64,000 bases of DNA from Paenibacillus aurantius (GTDB lineage Bacteria; Bacillota; Bacilli; Paenibacillales; NBRC-103111), in assembly GCF_032268605.1 (NCBI RefSeq), contig NZ_CP130318.1, forward strand, positions 3,072,001 to 3,136,000, in the 5' to 3' direction. Each line of letters begins with the position of its first letter. Positions within the stretch are counted from its first letter, which is position 1. Under the pieces are notes generated by a model. It had not been told where the DNA came from and did no database searches. It saw nothing but the letters and a program-made list of their open reading frames with translations. Of this stretch, positions 1 to 7,639 are shown in pieces. The position numbers were made by a program, and so were the translations under genes.

Positions 1-1
1 T

Positions 2-544
2 GCCGCCCTTCTTCTCGATCCCGAGCTGGTGATTCTGGACGAACCTGCGTCTGCCTTGGACCCTGTCGGCCGCTATGAAATCCGGGAGCTGCTCAAACGG
101 CTTCGGAACCAAGGCGTGACCATCTTCCTTAACACTCATCTATTGGAGGATGTGGAGGACCTCTGCGATGAAGCGGCCTTCTTATACGGAGGAGAACTGC
201 TGGCGTCGGGTCCGCTGCATCAGCTTCTTCTTAGTTCCGGTGAACTTGGGGAAAGCGGAGCCAACTGGCGCTTCCGGCTCGGTGGATGGCTGCCCTATAC
301 CTTAACGGAACTGAACGAAGCCGTCAGAAACGTCCTCTCTTCCCCGCTGCAGCTAGTGGAAGTAGATGCAAGCGGGAATGCTCTCCTGGGAGCACGCGTG
401 ACCGGCCGGGAACAGGCCGGCTACCTGTGTTCCCTGTTCATCCAAAGCGGCTTAAGCCTCTACGAATCCGGCCCTGAACCTAACAGCCTGGAGGCCTGGT
501 TTCTCCGGATGGCACGTTATCGGGAAGGGGGTGCTCCGCAATGA
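2..544 (+). CDS. ABC transporter ATP-binding protein, C-terminal part (5' end outside window)
   Basis: The reading frame is open from base 2, so the gene starts upstream of the window; the GTG at 29 lies inside the Walker B motif and is not the start. Visible motifs are Walker B (LVILDEP), the D-loop (SALDP) and the H-loop histidine (LNTHLLEDVEDLCDE), which together identify the nucleotide-binding subunit of an ABC-2 type exporter. Walker A and the LSGGQ signature would lie upstream. Its stop overlaps the start of the next gene (ATGA), so it is co-translated with the permease. The substrate cannot be told from the sequence; DrrA/CcmA-like exporters of drugs, peptides or polymers share this arrangement. 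Confidence 0.9.
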   Translation, partial: AALLLDPELVILDEPASALDPVGRYEIRELLKRLRNQGVTIFLNTHLLEDVEDLCDEAAFLYGGELLASGPLHQLLLSSGELGESGANWRFRLGGWLPYTLTELNEAVRNVLSSPLQLVEVDASGNALLGARVTGREQAGYLCSLFIQSGLSLYESGPEPNSLEAWFLRMARYREGGAPQ

Positions 545-1386
545 CCATGTACATTATGGCCACCTTTAAGGAGCTGACGCGAAAAAAGGTGTTTCTGGTC
601 ACGCTTATTCTAACCCTCGTCTTTCTGGTCCTCTTCGCCTTCGGAATCCGGGAGTTGAGCTCGGTCTGGGAACAGAACAGGGTCTCCCCTGCCGAAGCCA
701 TGCTGAATGGTATGGTTCTAATGATACTGGGGCTTTTTTTCTCCCAGCTGCTGGCCGCTTTCTTCGTGCTGTTTTCCACGATGGGAACGATCACGGGTGA
801 ACAGGAAAACGGCCTGCTGCTGGCGGTCGCCGCCCGCCCCATCCCCCGCTGGAAGCTCTATTTGGCCAAATGGCTGGGACACGCCATCTGGATCTCCGTG
901 TACAGCACCGTTTTGTTTGTTTCCGTGGTTTGGGTGGCAAACAGTCTGGCCGGACTTCCCGTATTGATCTCAGACTTGCTGCGGGGCGCCGTCCTGTTTC
1001 TTTGGATGCCGCTTCTTCTTCTTACCTTGACCATGCTGGGTTCCGTCTATTTGCCGATGCTCGGGAACGGAATATGTTCCGCTCTACTGTATGGATTTGC
1101 CCTGTTTAGCGGGCTGGTGGAAGGGGTTTCCAGCTATGGAGGAAACCATCCGGCATTAGACAAATTCTTCCTTCTAACGGGGCTGCTCCTCCCTACGGAT
1201 TCCGTCTACCGGAGAAGCCTTTATGAAGCTTTTGGGGGAGCCGACTTTGCCGGGTTGGCGACGTCTGACATGGGTCCTTTTTCCATGCCGAGCGTTCCTT
1301 CGAATAGCTACCTGCTGTATACGGTAGGGTACGCCTTGTTTTTGCTTTTTTTGGGATGCCGGGCGTTCAATCGCAAAGATCTATAG
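541..1386 (+). CDS. ABC-2 type transporter permease
   Basis: 281 residues with about six hydrophobic membrane segments: one near residues 18-38, a second around 60-85, then four more to the C-terminus, where the chain ends in a short basic tail (CRAFNRKDL) typical of ABC-2 permeases. A cytoplasmic loop after the second segment contains TGEQENGLLLAVAARPIPRWKLYLAKW, the usual coupling region to the ATPase. The ATG overlaps the stop of the ATPase gene by four bases, so the two form one export complex in the cytoplasmic membrane. A strong terminator follows about 40 bases downstream. Substrate unknown. Confidence 0.88.
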   Translation: MTMYIMATFKELTRKKVFLVTLILTLVFLVLFAFGIRELSSVWEQNRVSPAEAMLNGMVLMILGLFFSQLLAAFFVLFSTMGTITGEQENGLLLAVAARPIPRWKLYLAKWLGHAIWISVYSTVLFVSVVWVANSLAGLPVLISDLLRGAVLFLWMPLLLLTLTMLGSVYLPMLGNGICSALLYGFALFSGLVEGVSSYGGNHPALDKFFLLTGLLLPTDSVYRRSLYEAFGGADFAGLATSDMGPFSMPSVPSNSYLLYTVGYALFLLFLGCRAFNRKDL

Positions 1387-1426
1387 AGCCCGAATGCAGC
1401 GACATCTTAAGAAAAAAGAGAAAAGG

Positions 1427-1475
1427 AAAGAATCCAAGGGGCAGCCTGCCAGGGCCGTCACTTGGATTCTTTCTT
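1427..1475. terminator. Rho-independent terminator, near-copy of the one at 2369
   Basis: Twelve-base inverted repeat AAAGAATCCAAG / CTTGGATTCTTT (1427-1438 and 1461-1472) with T-rich flank after it and A-rich flank before it. It ends the ABC exporter operon and can also serve the convergent globin gene. The left arm and first loop bases are nearly identical to the hairpin at 2369-2416. Confidence 0.85.
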
Positions 1476-1512
1476 TCGGCTTTCTCGTCATACACCACAG
1501 GTCCCACTTGTT

Positions 1513-1869
1513 TTATTTGTACAAGATATCGTTTCGCAGGGACTCCACCTTATCCAATGCCGCCGCTATGTCCTCTTCCTTCCCGCCAAAATGCTCCAGT
1601 GCGGCCCGCAGGTGTCTGACGATCGCATCGAAATGTTCCGGCTGCAAATTCATTCCTTCATGTACTTTGGCCATCGCTCCACCGCTGTAGTTATTAGGCC
1701 CGCCTAATGCGAAGCTGATAAATTTAGTCTGATGGCGCCGCTGCTTCTCCATATCGGTATTTTCGAAGAAGGCATTCACCTTCTGATCCGCTAGAACCAA
1801 GTCATAAAAATAATCCACTACTTTCGAAATGTTCTCCTCGCCGCCAAACTTGTCGTATAAGTTACTCAT
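1513..1869 (-). CDS. Group I truncated haemoglobin
   Basis: 118 residues, the usual size of a 2-on-2 globin. The start region LYDKFGGEENISKVVDYFYDLV is typical of the group, with Tyr22 at the B10 position that lines the haem pocket; the E helix is RRHQTKFISFALGGP and the proximal haem-ligating histidine is His70 in AKVHEGMNL. Such proteins bind O2, NO or CO and often detoxify NO or nitroxyl. It is a single gene on the minus strand beside sulfur-handling genes; haem globins can also bind sulfide, so a link to the neighbouring cluster is possible but is inference only. Confidence 0.88.
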   Translation of the reverse strand: MSNLYDKFGGEENISKVVDYFYDLVLADQKVNAFFENTDMEKQRRHQTKFISFALGGPNNYSGGAMAKVHEGMNLQPEHFDAIVRHLRAALEHFGGKEEDIAAALDKVESLRNDILYK

Positions 1870-2061
1870 AGGCCCTCCCTAATTTTTTGTTTGGAATAGT
1901 TTTTCCCACAAGAAACCATTTCATGTAACGGCTATGTTGTCGATTGTAGTTTCAGGCTGGACAAAGAGTGTTAAGAAGAATAGAAGGATAATGTTGGTTT
2001 CCCTTACCATTAAACAAATGAATTCAGTCTGAATCCAATCGGATTACAGGAGGAGAGGAAT

Positions 2062-2370
2062 ATGAACTCGAGAGAAGCTCGCGGGCCGCAGCTCAAGAAG
2101 TCGGAAGTCCTCCGAATGTTAGAGGAACAAATCGCCATGGAGAAGAAGAGCTTGAAGGAGAAGGGCTCGGAACAAGAAGCTACCCCCGCACTGGAAAAAA
2201 GTCTCTCCTCTTACGAGACGGTAGCGAACAGCCGGCAAAGCACCTATCCCGTAGGCAATGCCGAAGAACTCGATGAGTATCTGATGGACCAGGATAGAAA
2301 AACCATCCCCTACTCGCTGATCAAGGCTGACGTCAAAGTGGCGACATCTCCGAAAAAAGAGGAAAAGTAA
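2062..2370 (+). CDS. Hypothetical small hydrophilic protein
   Basis: 102 residues, highly charged, no membrane segment, no cysteine. A strong ribosome site (GGAGGAGAGG) sits seven bases before the ATG, which supports this strand over the overlapping antisense frame. The first half (about residues 10-40) is rich in Glu, Lys and Leu and probably helical; the middle holds YPVGNAEELDEYLMDQDRKTIPYSLIKAD. I do not recognise the family. It stands alone, with its own terminator immediately after the stop. Confidence 0.6.
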   Translation: MNSREARGPQLKKSEVLRMLEEQIAMEKKSLKEKGSEQEATPALEKSLSSYETVANSRQSTYPVGNAEELDEYLMDQDRKTIPYSLIKADVKVATSPKKEEK

Positions 2371-2417
2371 AGAATCCAAGCGGCAGCCTGTGGGGGCTGA
2401 GCCACTTGGATTCTTTT
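2369..2417. terminator. Rho-independent terminator, near-copy of the one at 1427
   Basis: Stem AAAGAATCCAAG (2369-2380) and CTTGGATTCTTT (2405-2416) followed by a run of T. It starts at the stop codon of the hypothetical gene. Arms are identical to those at 1427-1472 and the first loop bases (GGCAGCCTG) are also shared. Confidence 0.88.
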
Positions 2418-2441
2418 TTTGTTAGGCTTATCGCTCTAAGT

Positions 2442-2825
2442 TTAGATGCTCTTGTCGACGCAAGCGGTCAACCGCTCCTCGATATCCCGGGCAATGCTCA
2501 TTAACGTATCATTCTCGACCAATCCGATTAGAGCGGACGGCTTCGGCATGCCGATCTTCGTCGTCCCGTTCTCCTCATAAACGGCCAGCTTGCAAGGAAG
2601 GAAGTACCCGACCAAAGCATTTTCCGATAGGACCCGTTTCGCTTCAACCGGATTGCATACCTCAAGGATATGATAAGGACGGTCCAGCTCCACTCCTTTT
2701 TCGTTCAGCTTTTCCTTCATATCCAGGTGCCAAAGCACACCGAACTTGTCCTCCTTGAGGTTTTCCGTTAAGGCATCGATGGCTTGTTCAGGGGTCTTGG
2801 TGGTCTCTACCGTATAATGAAACAT
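2442..2825 (-). CDS. DUF302 domain protein
   Basis: 127 residues covering one DUF302 domain. Characteristic parts are the opening YTVETTKTPEQAIDALTENLKEDKFGVLWHLDMKEKLNEKG, the core HILEVCNPVEAKRVLSENALVGYFLPCKLAVYEENGTTKIGMPKPSALIGL, and the closing helix. No signal peptide, so cytoplasmic. The biochemical role of DUF302 is not settled; the domain is common beside sulfur-transfer and redox genes, which fits this location between a globin and a rhodanese. Two cysteines (in EVCNP and LPCKL) are potential redox or thiol-binding residues, but that is inference. Confidence 0.85.
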   Translation of the reverse strand: MFHYTVETTKTPEQAIDALTENLKEDKFGVLWHLDMKEKLNEKGVELDRPYHILEVCNPVEAKRVLSENALVGYFLPCKLAVYEENGTTKIGMPKPSALIGLVENDTLMSIARDIEERLTACVDKSI

Positions 2826-2900
2826 GGATATCGCCTCCCGATATTATGACTATCGTTTATCTTTACCCTAATTAGCGGCAAGCTATCGCAACTGCCTGCT

Positions 2901-3215
2901 TTACTTGCCTGCCAATGGCCCGTTCCATGCGTTGAGGCCGCCCTGCAGGTGGGCGAGATCTTGGTGGCCATTCTTGATTAGCAGCTTCGCCGCATTTTGG
3001 CTGCGCATTCCGCTTCGACAGTATAGCAGCACCGGCCGATCAGGAGATACTTCGGAAAGCCTCCTGGACAATTGGGAAAGAGGTAGGTTCTTGGCTCCGG
3101 CAATATAGCCGCCTATATACTCGCCCGGCTCCCGGACATCGAGGATCAGCGGTTTATACCCAAACCACACGAGAAGCGCGATGATGAGGATGTTGAGGAT
3201 AGTCCCGGTATCCAT
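2901..3215 (-). CDS. Membrane-anchored rhodanese-domain sulfurtransferase
   Basis: 104 residues. The start chosen is the ATG at 3215, preceded by AAAGGAG at a normal distance; the longer frame to 3275 has no ribosome site. Residues 5-19 form one membrane anchor, directly followed by a rhodanese domain (KPLILDVREPGEYIGGYIAGAKNLPLSQL) with catalytic Cys66 in the loop YCRSGMRS. The domain lacks the first helix of most rhodaneses because the anchor replaces it. It presumably handles sulfane sulfur as a cysteine persulfide at the membrane. It is one of several rhodanese genes within 5 kb. Confidence 0.87.
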   Translation of the reverse strand: MDTGTILNILIIALLVWFGYKPLILDVREPGEYIGGYIAGAKNLPLSQLSRRLSEVSPDRPVLLYCRSGMRSQNAAKLLIKNGHQDLAHLQGGLNAWNGPLAGK

Positions 3216-3350
3216 CTCGACAACTCCTTTCTTCATTAAGGTTGCATGGATAACCATTATTTTGGCAAACTCCACAAGAATGCTGCAAAATCACGAGGAC
3301 ATAATAAATCCGAATCAAGCAAGGCAAACTTCGCTGAAGGGGAATGCATA

Positions 3351-3581
3351 ATGCAAATATGGCTGTATGCTTTATTGGCAGTTGCACTGGTCATTTGTGT
3401 CATCTCACTTGTTGCATCCGTCAATCTCATGAAGAAGCAGGAACAAAAGGAGCTGGATAAAGGGGTCAATGCCTTCTCGACCAAACACCATATTTTGGGG
3501 AACCGCATGCTGCTCACTTACGTTTTGTTTCCTGTAACCGTGGTGCTGTTATCCTTGATCGTCCTGTACTATCTCAAATAA
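3351..3581 (+). CDS. Small two-segment membrane protein
   Basis: 76 residues from the ATG at 3351, which follows GAAGGGGAA; a longer frame from 3246 overlaps the divergent rhodanese promoter region and lacks a ribosome site. One membrane segment lies at residues 2-23 and a second near 50-73, joined by a charged loop (KKQEQKELDKGVNAFSTKHH). Family not recognised. It is 14 bases upstream of the next plus-strand gene and probably co-transcribed with it. Confidence 0.65.
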   Translation: MQIWLYALLAVALVICVISLVASVNLMKKQEQKELDKGVNAFSTKHHILGNRMLLTYVLFPVTVVLLSLIVLYYLK

Positions 3582-3595
3582 AGGAGTCCTTTCGA

Positions 3596-3937
3596 ATGGA
3601 TAAGAAGACCTATTATGTTTCCGTCCAAGCAGGTACTATTCACGAAAATCAAGGAGAAGCCTCGTATGAATTTGAAGTTAATGCAAGTTCTGAAGAAATA
3701 AACAATCTGCAAATGCTTCTTGAACTCAAGTCAGAGCTTGACGACTCCACATGTCTTCGTGCCATTACTCCAGAAATTCCTTATAGCGACGATATCGAGA
3801 ATGTTGCCTATGACAACAATTTAAAAGAAATTTATTCTACGATTGGTTCACTTAGCGACCAAGCTACCAAAGACCAAATTGACAGCATGGATTTAGATCA
3901 TATCGGCAATTGGGCTATAAAAAACCAGGCGGAGTGA
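3596..3937 (+). CDS. Hypothetical acidic cytoplasmic protein
   Basis: 113 residues, acidic, no membrane segment; ribosome site AAAGGAG 8-9 bases before the ATG. The beginning (KTYYVSVQAGTIHENQGEASYEFEVNASSEEINNLQMLLE) looks like beta strands followed by a helix, and the end is helical. Base composition is noticeably richer in A+T than the flanking genes, which may point to a separate origin. I believe similar proteins occur across Bacillales without a known role. It is probably in an operon with the small membrane protein just upstream. Confidence 0.65.
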   Translation: MDKKTYYVSVQAGTIHENQGEASYEFEVNASSEEINNLQMLLELKSELDDSTCLRAITPEIPYSDDIENVAYDNNLKEIYSTIGSLSDQATKDQIDSMDLDHIGNWAIKNQAE

Positions 3938-3958
3938 TTGCTGCCTATATAGTATGGT

Positions 3959-4270
3959 TTACACGAGTTTGTCCGTCCAGGCATTAAGACCGCCCGTCAT
4001 ATTCACTACATTAAATCCCTTCTCACTCAGCATTTCACAAGCGAGCCCGCTGCGATTGCCGCTGCGGCAGATGACAATGGTTTCCTTCGACGGGTCCAAT
4101 TCCTGCAGCCGACCGAATAGCTGGCCTACCGGTATGTGCACGGCTCCGGCGATATGTCCGGCTGCCCACTCCTCCGACTCGCGGACATCCAGCAGGAAAA
4201 GCTTTTCACCGGCATTCAATCTCGCCGCTACCTCCTGCGGCGTCGTAGCTTTTGGAAAGGTAAATGCCAT
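3959..4270 (-). CDS. Rhodanese-domain sulfurtransferase, single domain
   Basis: 103 residues forming one complete rhodanese domain: LFLLDVRESEEWAAGHIAGAVHIPVGQL, then catalytic Cys68 in VICRSGNRSGLAC, and the closing GGLNAW. No membrane segment, so cytoplasmic. Start supported by TAGGAGAG before the ATG. It is the last gene of the minus-strand series TauE-like exporter, DsrE2, CstR, rhodanese (gap to CstR 39 bases). Such proteins pass sulfane sulfur from persulfides to acceptors; in cst-type loci they convert polysulfide toward thiosulfate. Confidence 0.88.
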   Translation of the reverse strand: MAFTFPKATTPQEVAARLNAGEKLFLLDVRESEEWAAGHIAGAVHIPVGQLFGRLQELDPSKETIVICRSGNRSGLACEMLSEKGFNVVNMTGGLNAWTDKLV

Positions 4271-4309
4271 TTTGCTTCTCTCCTAACTTCGATATTAGTC
4301 TGCTCCAAT

Positions 4310-4579
4310 TTAGCGGCTTTTTACGAGAAGCTCAACGGCTTCGTGAACCATTTTTCCGGTATCCTGGGTGCCCTTGGCTTGCTCGGCCATTAGGCACTGC
4401 TGCAAATTCTCGGCCACAATATGAGCAATGGCCTTGTCCGAAGCGTTACGGACCGCCGACAACTGGCTAACGACATCTTTGCACGATTTGCCTTCCTCCA
4501 TTAACCGCAATACTCCTCGTACCTGCCCTTCCAATCGGCGCAGTCGTCTTCTCATCTCTTCGGTATAGTTGTACTCCAC
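4310..4579 (-). CDS. cstR: CsoR/FrmR-family repressor, CstR type (persulfide sensor)
   Basis: 89 residues, all-helical DUF156 protein. The two conserved cysteines are Cys33 (EGKSCKDVV) and Cys62 (ENLQQCL). The residue four positions before the second cysteine, a copper-ligand histidine in CsoR, is Asn58 here; lack of that histidine is the mark of CstR, which senses per- and polysulfides through an inter-subunit sulfur bridge. The start is GTG, preceded by GAGGAGCGG. It lies 24 bases after the DsrE2 gene and before a rhodanese, so the whole unit deals with reactive sulfur. The matching operator is at 8256-8273, in front of the other sulfur operon. Confidence 0.86.
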   Translation of the reverse strand: MEYNYTEEMRRRLRRLEGQVRGVLRLMEEGKSCKDVVSQLSAVRNASDKAIAHIVAENLQQCLMAEQAKGTQDTGKMVHEAVELLVKSR

Positions 4580-4603
4580 GAATATCCGCTCCTCTCTTCT
4601 GAA

Positions 4604-5077
4604 TTAGATAAAGAGATTCACTTTACCATTCGACGCATCCCCTAGATAAGCGGCCACACCGGCGTACTCCAAGCCATCGATGAGCTCTTCCTGCTTCAAA
4701 CCAAGAAGATCCATGGTCATGGTGCAAGCCACCAGCTTCACGCCTTGCTCCCGGGCAAGCTCGATTAGCTGGGGCAGCGTCAAGGCATTATGCTTCTTCA
4801 TGACATGCTTGATCATTTTCGGACCCAGTCCCCCAAAATTCATTTTGGAAAGACCGAGCTTGTTGGCCCCGCGCGGCATCATCCAGCCGAACGCTTTCTC
4901 AAGAAACCCTTTCTTTGTCTGGACTAGCTCGTCCTTCCGCAGAGCGTTTAAGCCCCAGAAGGTGAAGAATATCGTAACCTCATGATCGTAGGCTGCCGCA
5001 CCGTTCGCAATAATAAACGCTGCGATCGCCTTATCGAGATCGCCGCTGAATAGGACAATGGTAGATTGATCAGACAT
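4604..5077 (-). CDS. DsrE/DsrF-like (DsrE2) sulfur-carrier protein
   Basis: 157 residues matching the DsrE2 family: STIVLFSGDLDKAIAAFIIANGAAAYDHEVTIFFTFWGLNAL at the start and the conserved cysteine Cys118 in VKLVACTMTMDLLGL. The middle part around residues 65-92 (MMPRGANKLGLSKMNFGGLGPKMIKHVM) is hydrophobic and typical of this branch, sometimes called a membrane-associated DsrE. It is taken to carry persulfide sulfur on its cysteine and exchange it with TusA and rhodanese partners, which are encoded nearby. Ribosome site AAAGGTGGG precedes the ATG. It corresponds to YrkE-type proteins in the Bacillus yrk locus. Confidence 0.88.
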   Translation of the reverse strand: MSDQSTIVLFSGDLDKAIAAFIIANGAAAYDHEVTIFFTFWGLNALRKDELVQTKKGFLEKAFGWMMPRGANKLGLSKMNFGGLGPKMIKHVMKKHNALTLPQLIELAREQGVKLVACTMTMDLLGLKQEELIDGLEYAGVAAYLGDASNGKVNLFI

Positions 5078-5124
5078 TAATAAGACCCACCTTTCTCTTA
5101 TGGTAGAAATTCAATTTTTTCGGT

Positions 5125-5916
5125 TCAATCAAGAATAGACGACCAAACCTTGACGGCTGTAATGGCGATCAGAACAACAAGGCCATACCGCAAAATCTTC
5201 ACATTGATTTTCGAGCTGACCCACGATCCGAGCGGTGCGCCGATTACGCTTCCCACCACGGTTAAAACGGTCGGCCAAAGGGGAATATCCCCTCCCGTGA
5301 ACTTACCTAGAACGCCACCTACGGCCGATAGGAAAACAATGGCGAGGGAAGAAGCGATTGTCGTGCGTGTCGGAATGGCAAGAACGGTCAGCATAATCGG
5401 GATTAAGATGAAGGCTCCTCCCGCCCCTACGATGCCGGACACGATGCCGACGGCAAAAGCAGATCCCGCGGCGATCCATTTGTTGTAGGACAGAGGATCC
5501 GCCCCGTCTTCTTTGCCTTTACGCGGGATCAGCATGAGGATCACGGCTAAGACGGCCAGAATTCCATAGATCAAGTTGATGATATCGCCGCTCAGTCTGC
5601 CGGATAGGAATCCGCCAATCAGGCTTCCCGCCAGGATGCTGCTTCCCATGTACAGAACAAGCCCTTTATTAATGGCTGCTGGTCCGGCTTTGCTATTCTG
5701 CCGAAACGCCAAGACCCCGGAGAGCGAAGCAAAAAAGACTTGAAACATGCTGATGGAAGAGACCTCGTTAGCCGAGAAATGGGCTACCCCTGCCATGGCC
5801 GGTACATACAATATGAGAGGATAATTGATAATGGCGCCGCCAATCCCAAGCAATCCCGAGAAGAAAGACCCCACCAGGCCGAGGACCAGCATCACAAGAA
5901 AAAGTGGAACATCCAT
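5125..5916 (-). CDS. TauE/SafE-family sulfite/organosulfonate exporter
   Basis: 263 residues from the ATG at 5916, which follows a G-rich ribosome site; the frame extends upstream to 6141 but over the promoter of the divergent small gene. There are about eight membrane segments in two similar halves: GLVGSFFSGLLGIGGAIINYPLIL near residue 14 and AVGIVSGIVGAGGAFILIPIMLTVL around 150, the repeated glycine-rich signature of the family. Members export sulfite, sulfoacetate or thiosulfate. As first gene of the unit with DsrE2, CstR and rhodanese it probably removes the oxidised sulfur product. Confidence 0.9.
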   Translation of the reverse strand: MDVPLFLVMLVLGLVGSFFSGLLGIGGAIINYPLILYVPAMAGVAHFSANEVSSISMFQVFFASLSGVLAFRQNSKAGPAAINKGLVLYMGSSILAGSLIGGFLSGRLSGDIINLIYGILAVLAVILMLIPRKGKEDGADPLSYNKWIAAGSAFAVGIVSGIVGAGGAFILIPIMLTVLAIPTRTTIASSLAIVFLSAVGGVLGKFTGGDIPLWPTVLTVVGSVIGAPLGSWVSSKINVKILRYGLVVLIAITAVKVWSSILD

Positions 5917-5983
5917 CCCTCTCCCCCCCTTCTGCTGTTTTGTAGAGAAAAGGTAACTCTCCCCCTGTACGTAACCTGAAAAA

Positions 5984-5995
5984 AAGGATATAATT
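5984..5995 (+). promoter_or_regulatory. Candidate -10 box for the small cysteine-rich gene
   Basis: A perfect TATAAT at 5989-5994 lies 25-30 bases before the GTG/TTG start region of the small plus-strand gene. The -35 position holds only a weak match, so strength is uncertain. Confidence 0.4.
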
Positions 5996-6018
5996 AAACC
6001 AAGTAAACTCATTGGAAT

Positions 6019-6201
6019 GTGGTGATAATTTTGTTTTCTAGAGTGAAGGCCCTCTTCCAGGACAAGTGCCCTGTCTGCCGCGGGAAGCTTCAAGCCGTAA
6101 ACGAAGCCGCCTGCTGCACCAAGCTCTGTCCACAGGGGCACTATAAGGAAGAGAATTATGGGACCCTTGGGGTAACCATCGTCTATGACGGTTGTAAATA
6201 A
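6019..6201 (+). CDS. Small cysteine-rich (zinc-ribbon-like) protein
   Basis: At most 60 residues. Six cysteines: a CPVC pair at residues 17-20, then CC at 32-33, one at 37 and one near the end (YDGCK). The CxxC...CC...CPQGH spacing suggests a structural zinc knuckle or thiol chemistry. Two starts are possible: GTG at 6019, or TTG at 6031, for which GTGGTGATAA would serve as ribosome site; the second gives 56 residues. It stands divergent to the TauE-type exporter and convergent with tusA, inside the sulfur region, so a role in sulfur or metal stress is likely but unproven. Confidence 0.6.
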   Translation: MVIILFSRVKALFQDKCPVCRGKLQAVNEAACCTKLCPQGHYKEENYGTLGVTIVYDGCK

Positions 6202-6236
6202 GCGAACACCCCTTCCGGTGTCCGCTTATTTTTTTA
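6199..6236. terminator. Bidirectional terminator between the small Cys-rich gene and tusA
   Basis: Stem TAAGCGAACACC / GGTGTCCGCTTA with one G-T style mismatch, loop CCTTCC, followed by eight T on the plus strand. It ends the small plus-strand gene and overlaps the stop of the convergent TusA gene. Confidence 0.85.
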
Positions 6237-6461
6237 TATCTTCTTCACAAAGAATTTATAGATGCCATTATCCTCTTCATAACCGAGAAGCTCATGATTG
6301 GTTTGCTTCACCCATGCCTGAAAGTCATTAACGGAACCCTTGTCCGTAGACTGAACCTCCATCACCTGACCGCTTCCCAGGCTGTCCAGTGCTTTCTTCG
6401 CCTTCACAATCGGCATCGGGCATGCCATTCCTTTTGTGTCTACCATCACATCAGCTTTCAT
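6234..6461 (-). CDS. TusA-family sulfur carrier
   Basis: 75 residues, a complete TusA fold. The persulfide-carrying cysteine is Cys14 in the family motif GMACPMPIVKAKKAL; the end (EEDNGIYKFFVKKI) is the usual last strand. TusA-type proteins accept sulfane sulfur and pass it on between rhodaneses, DsrE proteins and biosynthetic enzymes. It is the third gene of the operon that begins with the TusA-rhodanese fusion at 8215 and lies 14 bases after the metallo-hydrolase. It corresponds to YrkI in the Bacillus locus. Confidence 0.9.
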   Translation of the reverse strand: MKADVMVDTKGMACPMPIVKAKKALDSLGSGQVMEVQSTDKGSVNDFQAWVKQTNHELLGYEEDNGIYKFFVKKI

Positions 6462-6475
6462 TGTGTAATCCTCCT

Positions 6476-7624
6476 TTATTTGTCGTGTACGGCGCAGCGG
6501 TTCGGACCGATTTCCATCTCGCGCTGCTCCTCTTCGCTTGGTGTTCTTTTGCCCATATTGGTTTCGCGGATTTCCTGGTAGCTATTGGGCTGAGGCGGGA
6601 GGTTCTCCGTTACCGTGCGCCGGAAATCATCCTCCTCGGAAATATTTAGCCCGGGATTCTTATGATAGAGCTCCGAGAGCTTCGTCATCACCCTTCCTCC
6701 TTCGCCCAATTCCGTTATTTTGCCGAAATGGGCCGGGAGAACAATCAAATCCTGGGGCAAGCCTTTGTACCGGTTGTAGAGGGTTTCCCGGAGATCGCCT
6801 ACCCAGTCCTCCGCCTTGCCGGCGAGGTCAGGACGTCCGATCGACTCGATGAATAGAATGTCACCAGACAGCAGATACTGATCGTCAACAATGAAGGAAG
6901 TGCTGCCAATCGTATGGCCCGGTGAATAGACCGGTTGAATGCGGATGGTCGTGCTGCCGACTGTAATGTCCCGGCCTTCCTCCAGTCTCTCATAATCGAA
7001 TGTCACCTCTCCCGCGTCTTTAGGCGGCAGCCAGTAGGCGGCACCGGTTTGCTCGGCCAGCTTACGTCCACCCGAAATATGGTCGGCATGCAGATGAGTG
7101 TCCAGCGCGTGCTTGATAAGGGCCCCTTTGTCCTTCGCGAATTGCTCAAATACTTCCGTCATTCGAAGCGTATCGATGACGGCCGCCTCCCCATCGGAAA
7201 TAACCATATAGGACAAGCAGCCTTTGCCGATTCGAACGAACTGGTATAAGGTACCGCCGCCGGCGAGCGCGCCGATCTTTACCGGCTCCAGGTGTTCACT
7301 CCAGGATTTCATGCCGCCCTTAAGGTAATAGACCCCTTTCCTGCCTGCTTCCATGAGCTGCTCCGCCACAAATAGGGAGGAACCTTCCTTGGCGCAGACA
7401 ACCAGCACTTTTGCGCCTTCCGGGATTTGCTTGAGCGCCTCATCCACGCTGTCCAGCAGGTCGAAATACGGGATATTGACAATCTCGATGCTTTCGCCTT
7501 CGATCTTCCAATCGTTAAAATCACTTTCATTGCGAACGTCCAGAATAAACAATTCTTCCTTGGCCAGGACAATACGGGTAAGCTCCTTGGCCGTCATCAC
7601 GTTTAGATTTGTTGTGGCCTCCAT
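6476..7624 (-). CDS. Rhodanese - metallo-beta-lactamase fusion, persulfide dioxygenase-like
   Basis: 382 residues. Residues 8-112 form an N-terminal rhodanese-like domain with Cys77 in VVCAKEGSS. Residues from about 120 form a metallo-beta-lactamase fold with the metal motif THLHADH (His177, His179, Asp181, His182), PGHTIGS and LSGDILF further on, and PAHFGK near 315. The family includes ETHE1 and CstB persulfide dioxygenases, which oxidise persulfides to sulfite or thiosulfate. CstB has the order hydrolase then rhodanese; here the rhodanese comes first, as in YrkH-type proteins. The last residues (NRCAVHDK) hold an extra Cys-His pair. Second gene of the CstR-controlled operon. Confidence 0.86.
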   Translation of the reverse strand: MEATTNLNVMTAKELTRIVLAKEELFILDVRNESDFNDWKIEGESIEIVNIPYFDLLDSVDEALKQIPEGAKVLVVCAKEGSSLFVAEQLMEAGRKGVYYLKGGMKSWSEHLEPVKIGALAGGGTLYQFVRIGKGCLSYMVISDGEAAVIDTLRMTEVFEQFAKDKGALIKHALDTHLHADHISGGRKLAEQTGAAYWLPPKDAGEVTFDYERLEEGRDITVGSTTIRIQPVYSPGHTIGSTSFIVDDQYLLSGDILFIESIGRPDLAGKAEDWVGDLRETLYNRYKGLPQDLIVLPAHFGKITELGEGGRVMTKLSELYHKNPGLNISEEDDFRRTVTENLPPQPNSYQEIRETNMGKRTPSEEEQREMEIGPNRCAVHDK

Positions 7625-7639
7625 CCTTACGTTTCCCCC

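Noticed and set aside
2119-2379. Minus-strand frame opposite the hypothetical gene at 2062
   Set aside because: The plus-strand gene has a strong ribosome site and a matching terminator; the antisense frame has neither.
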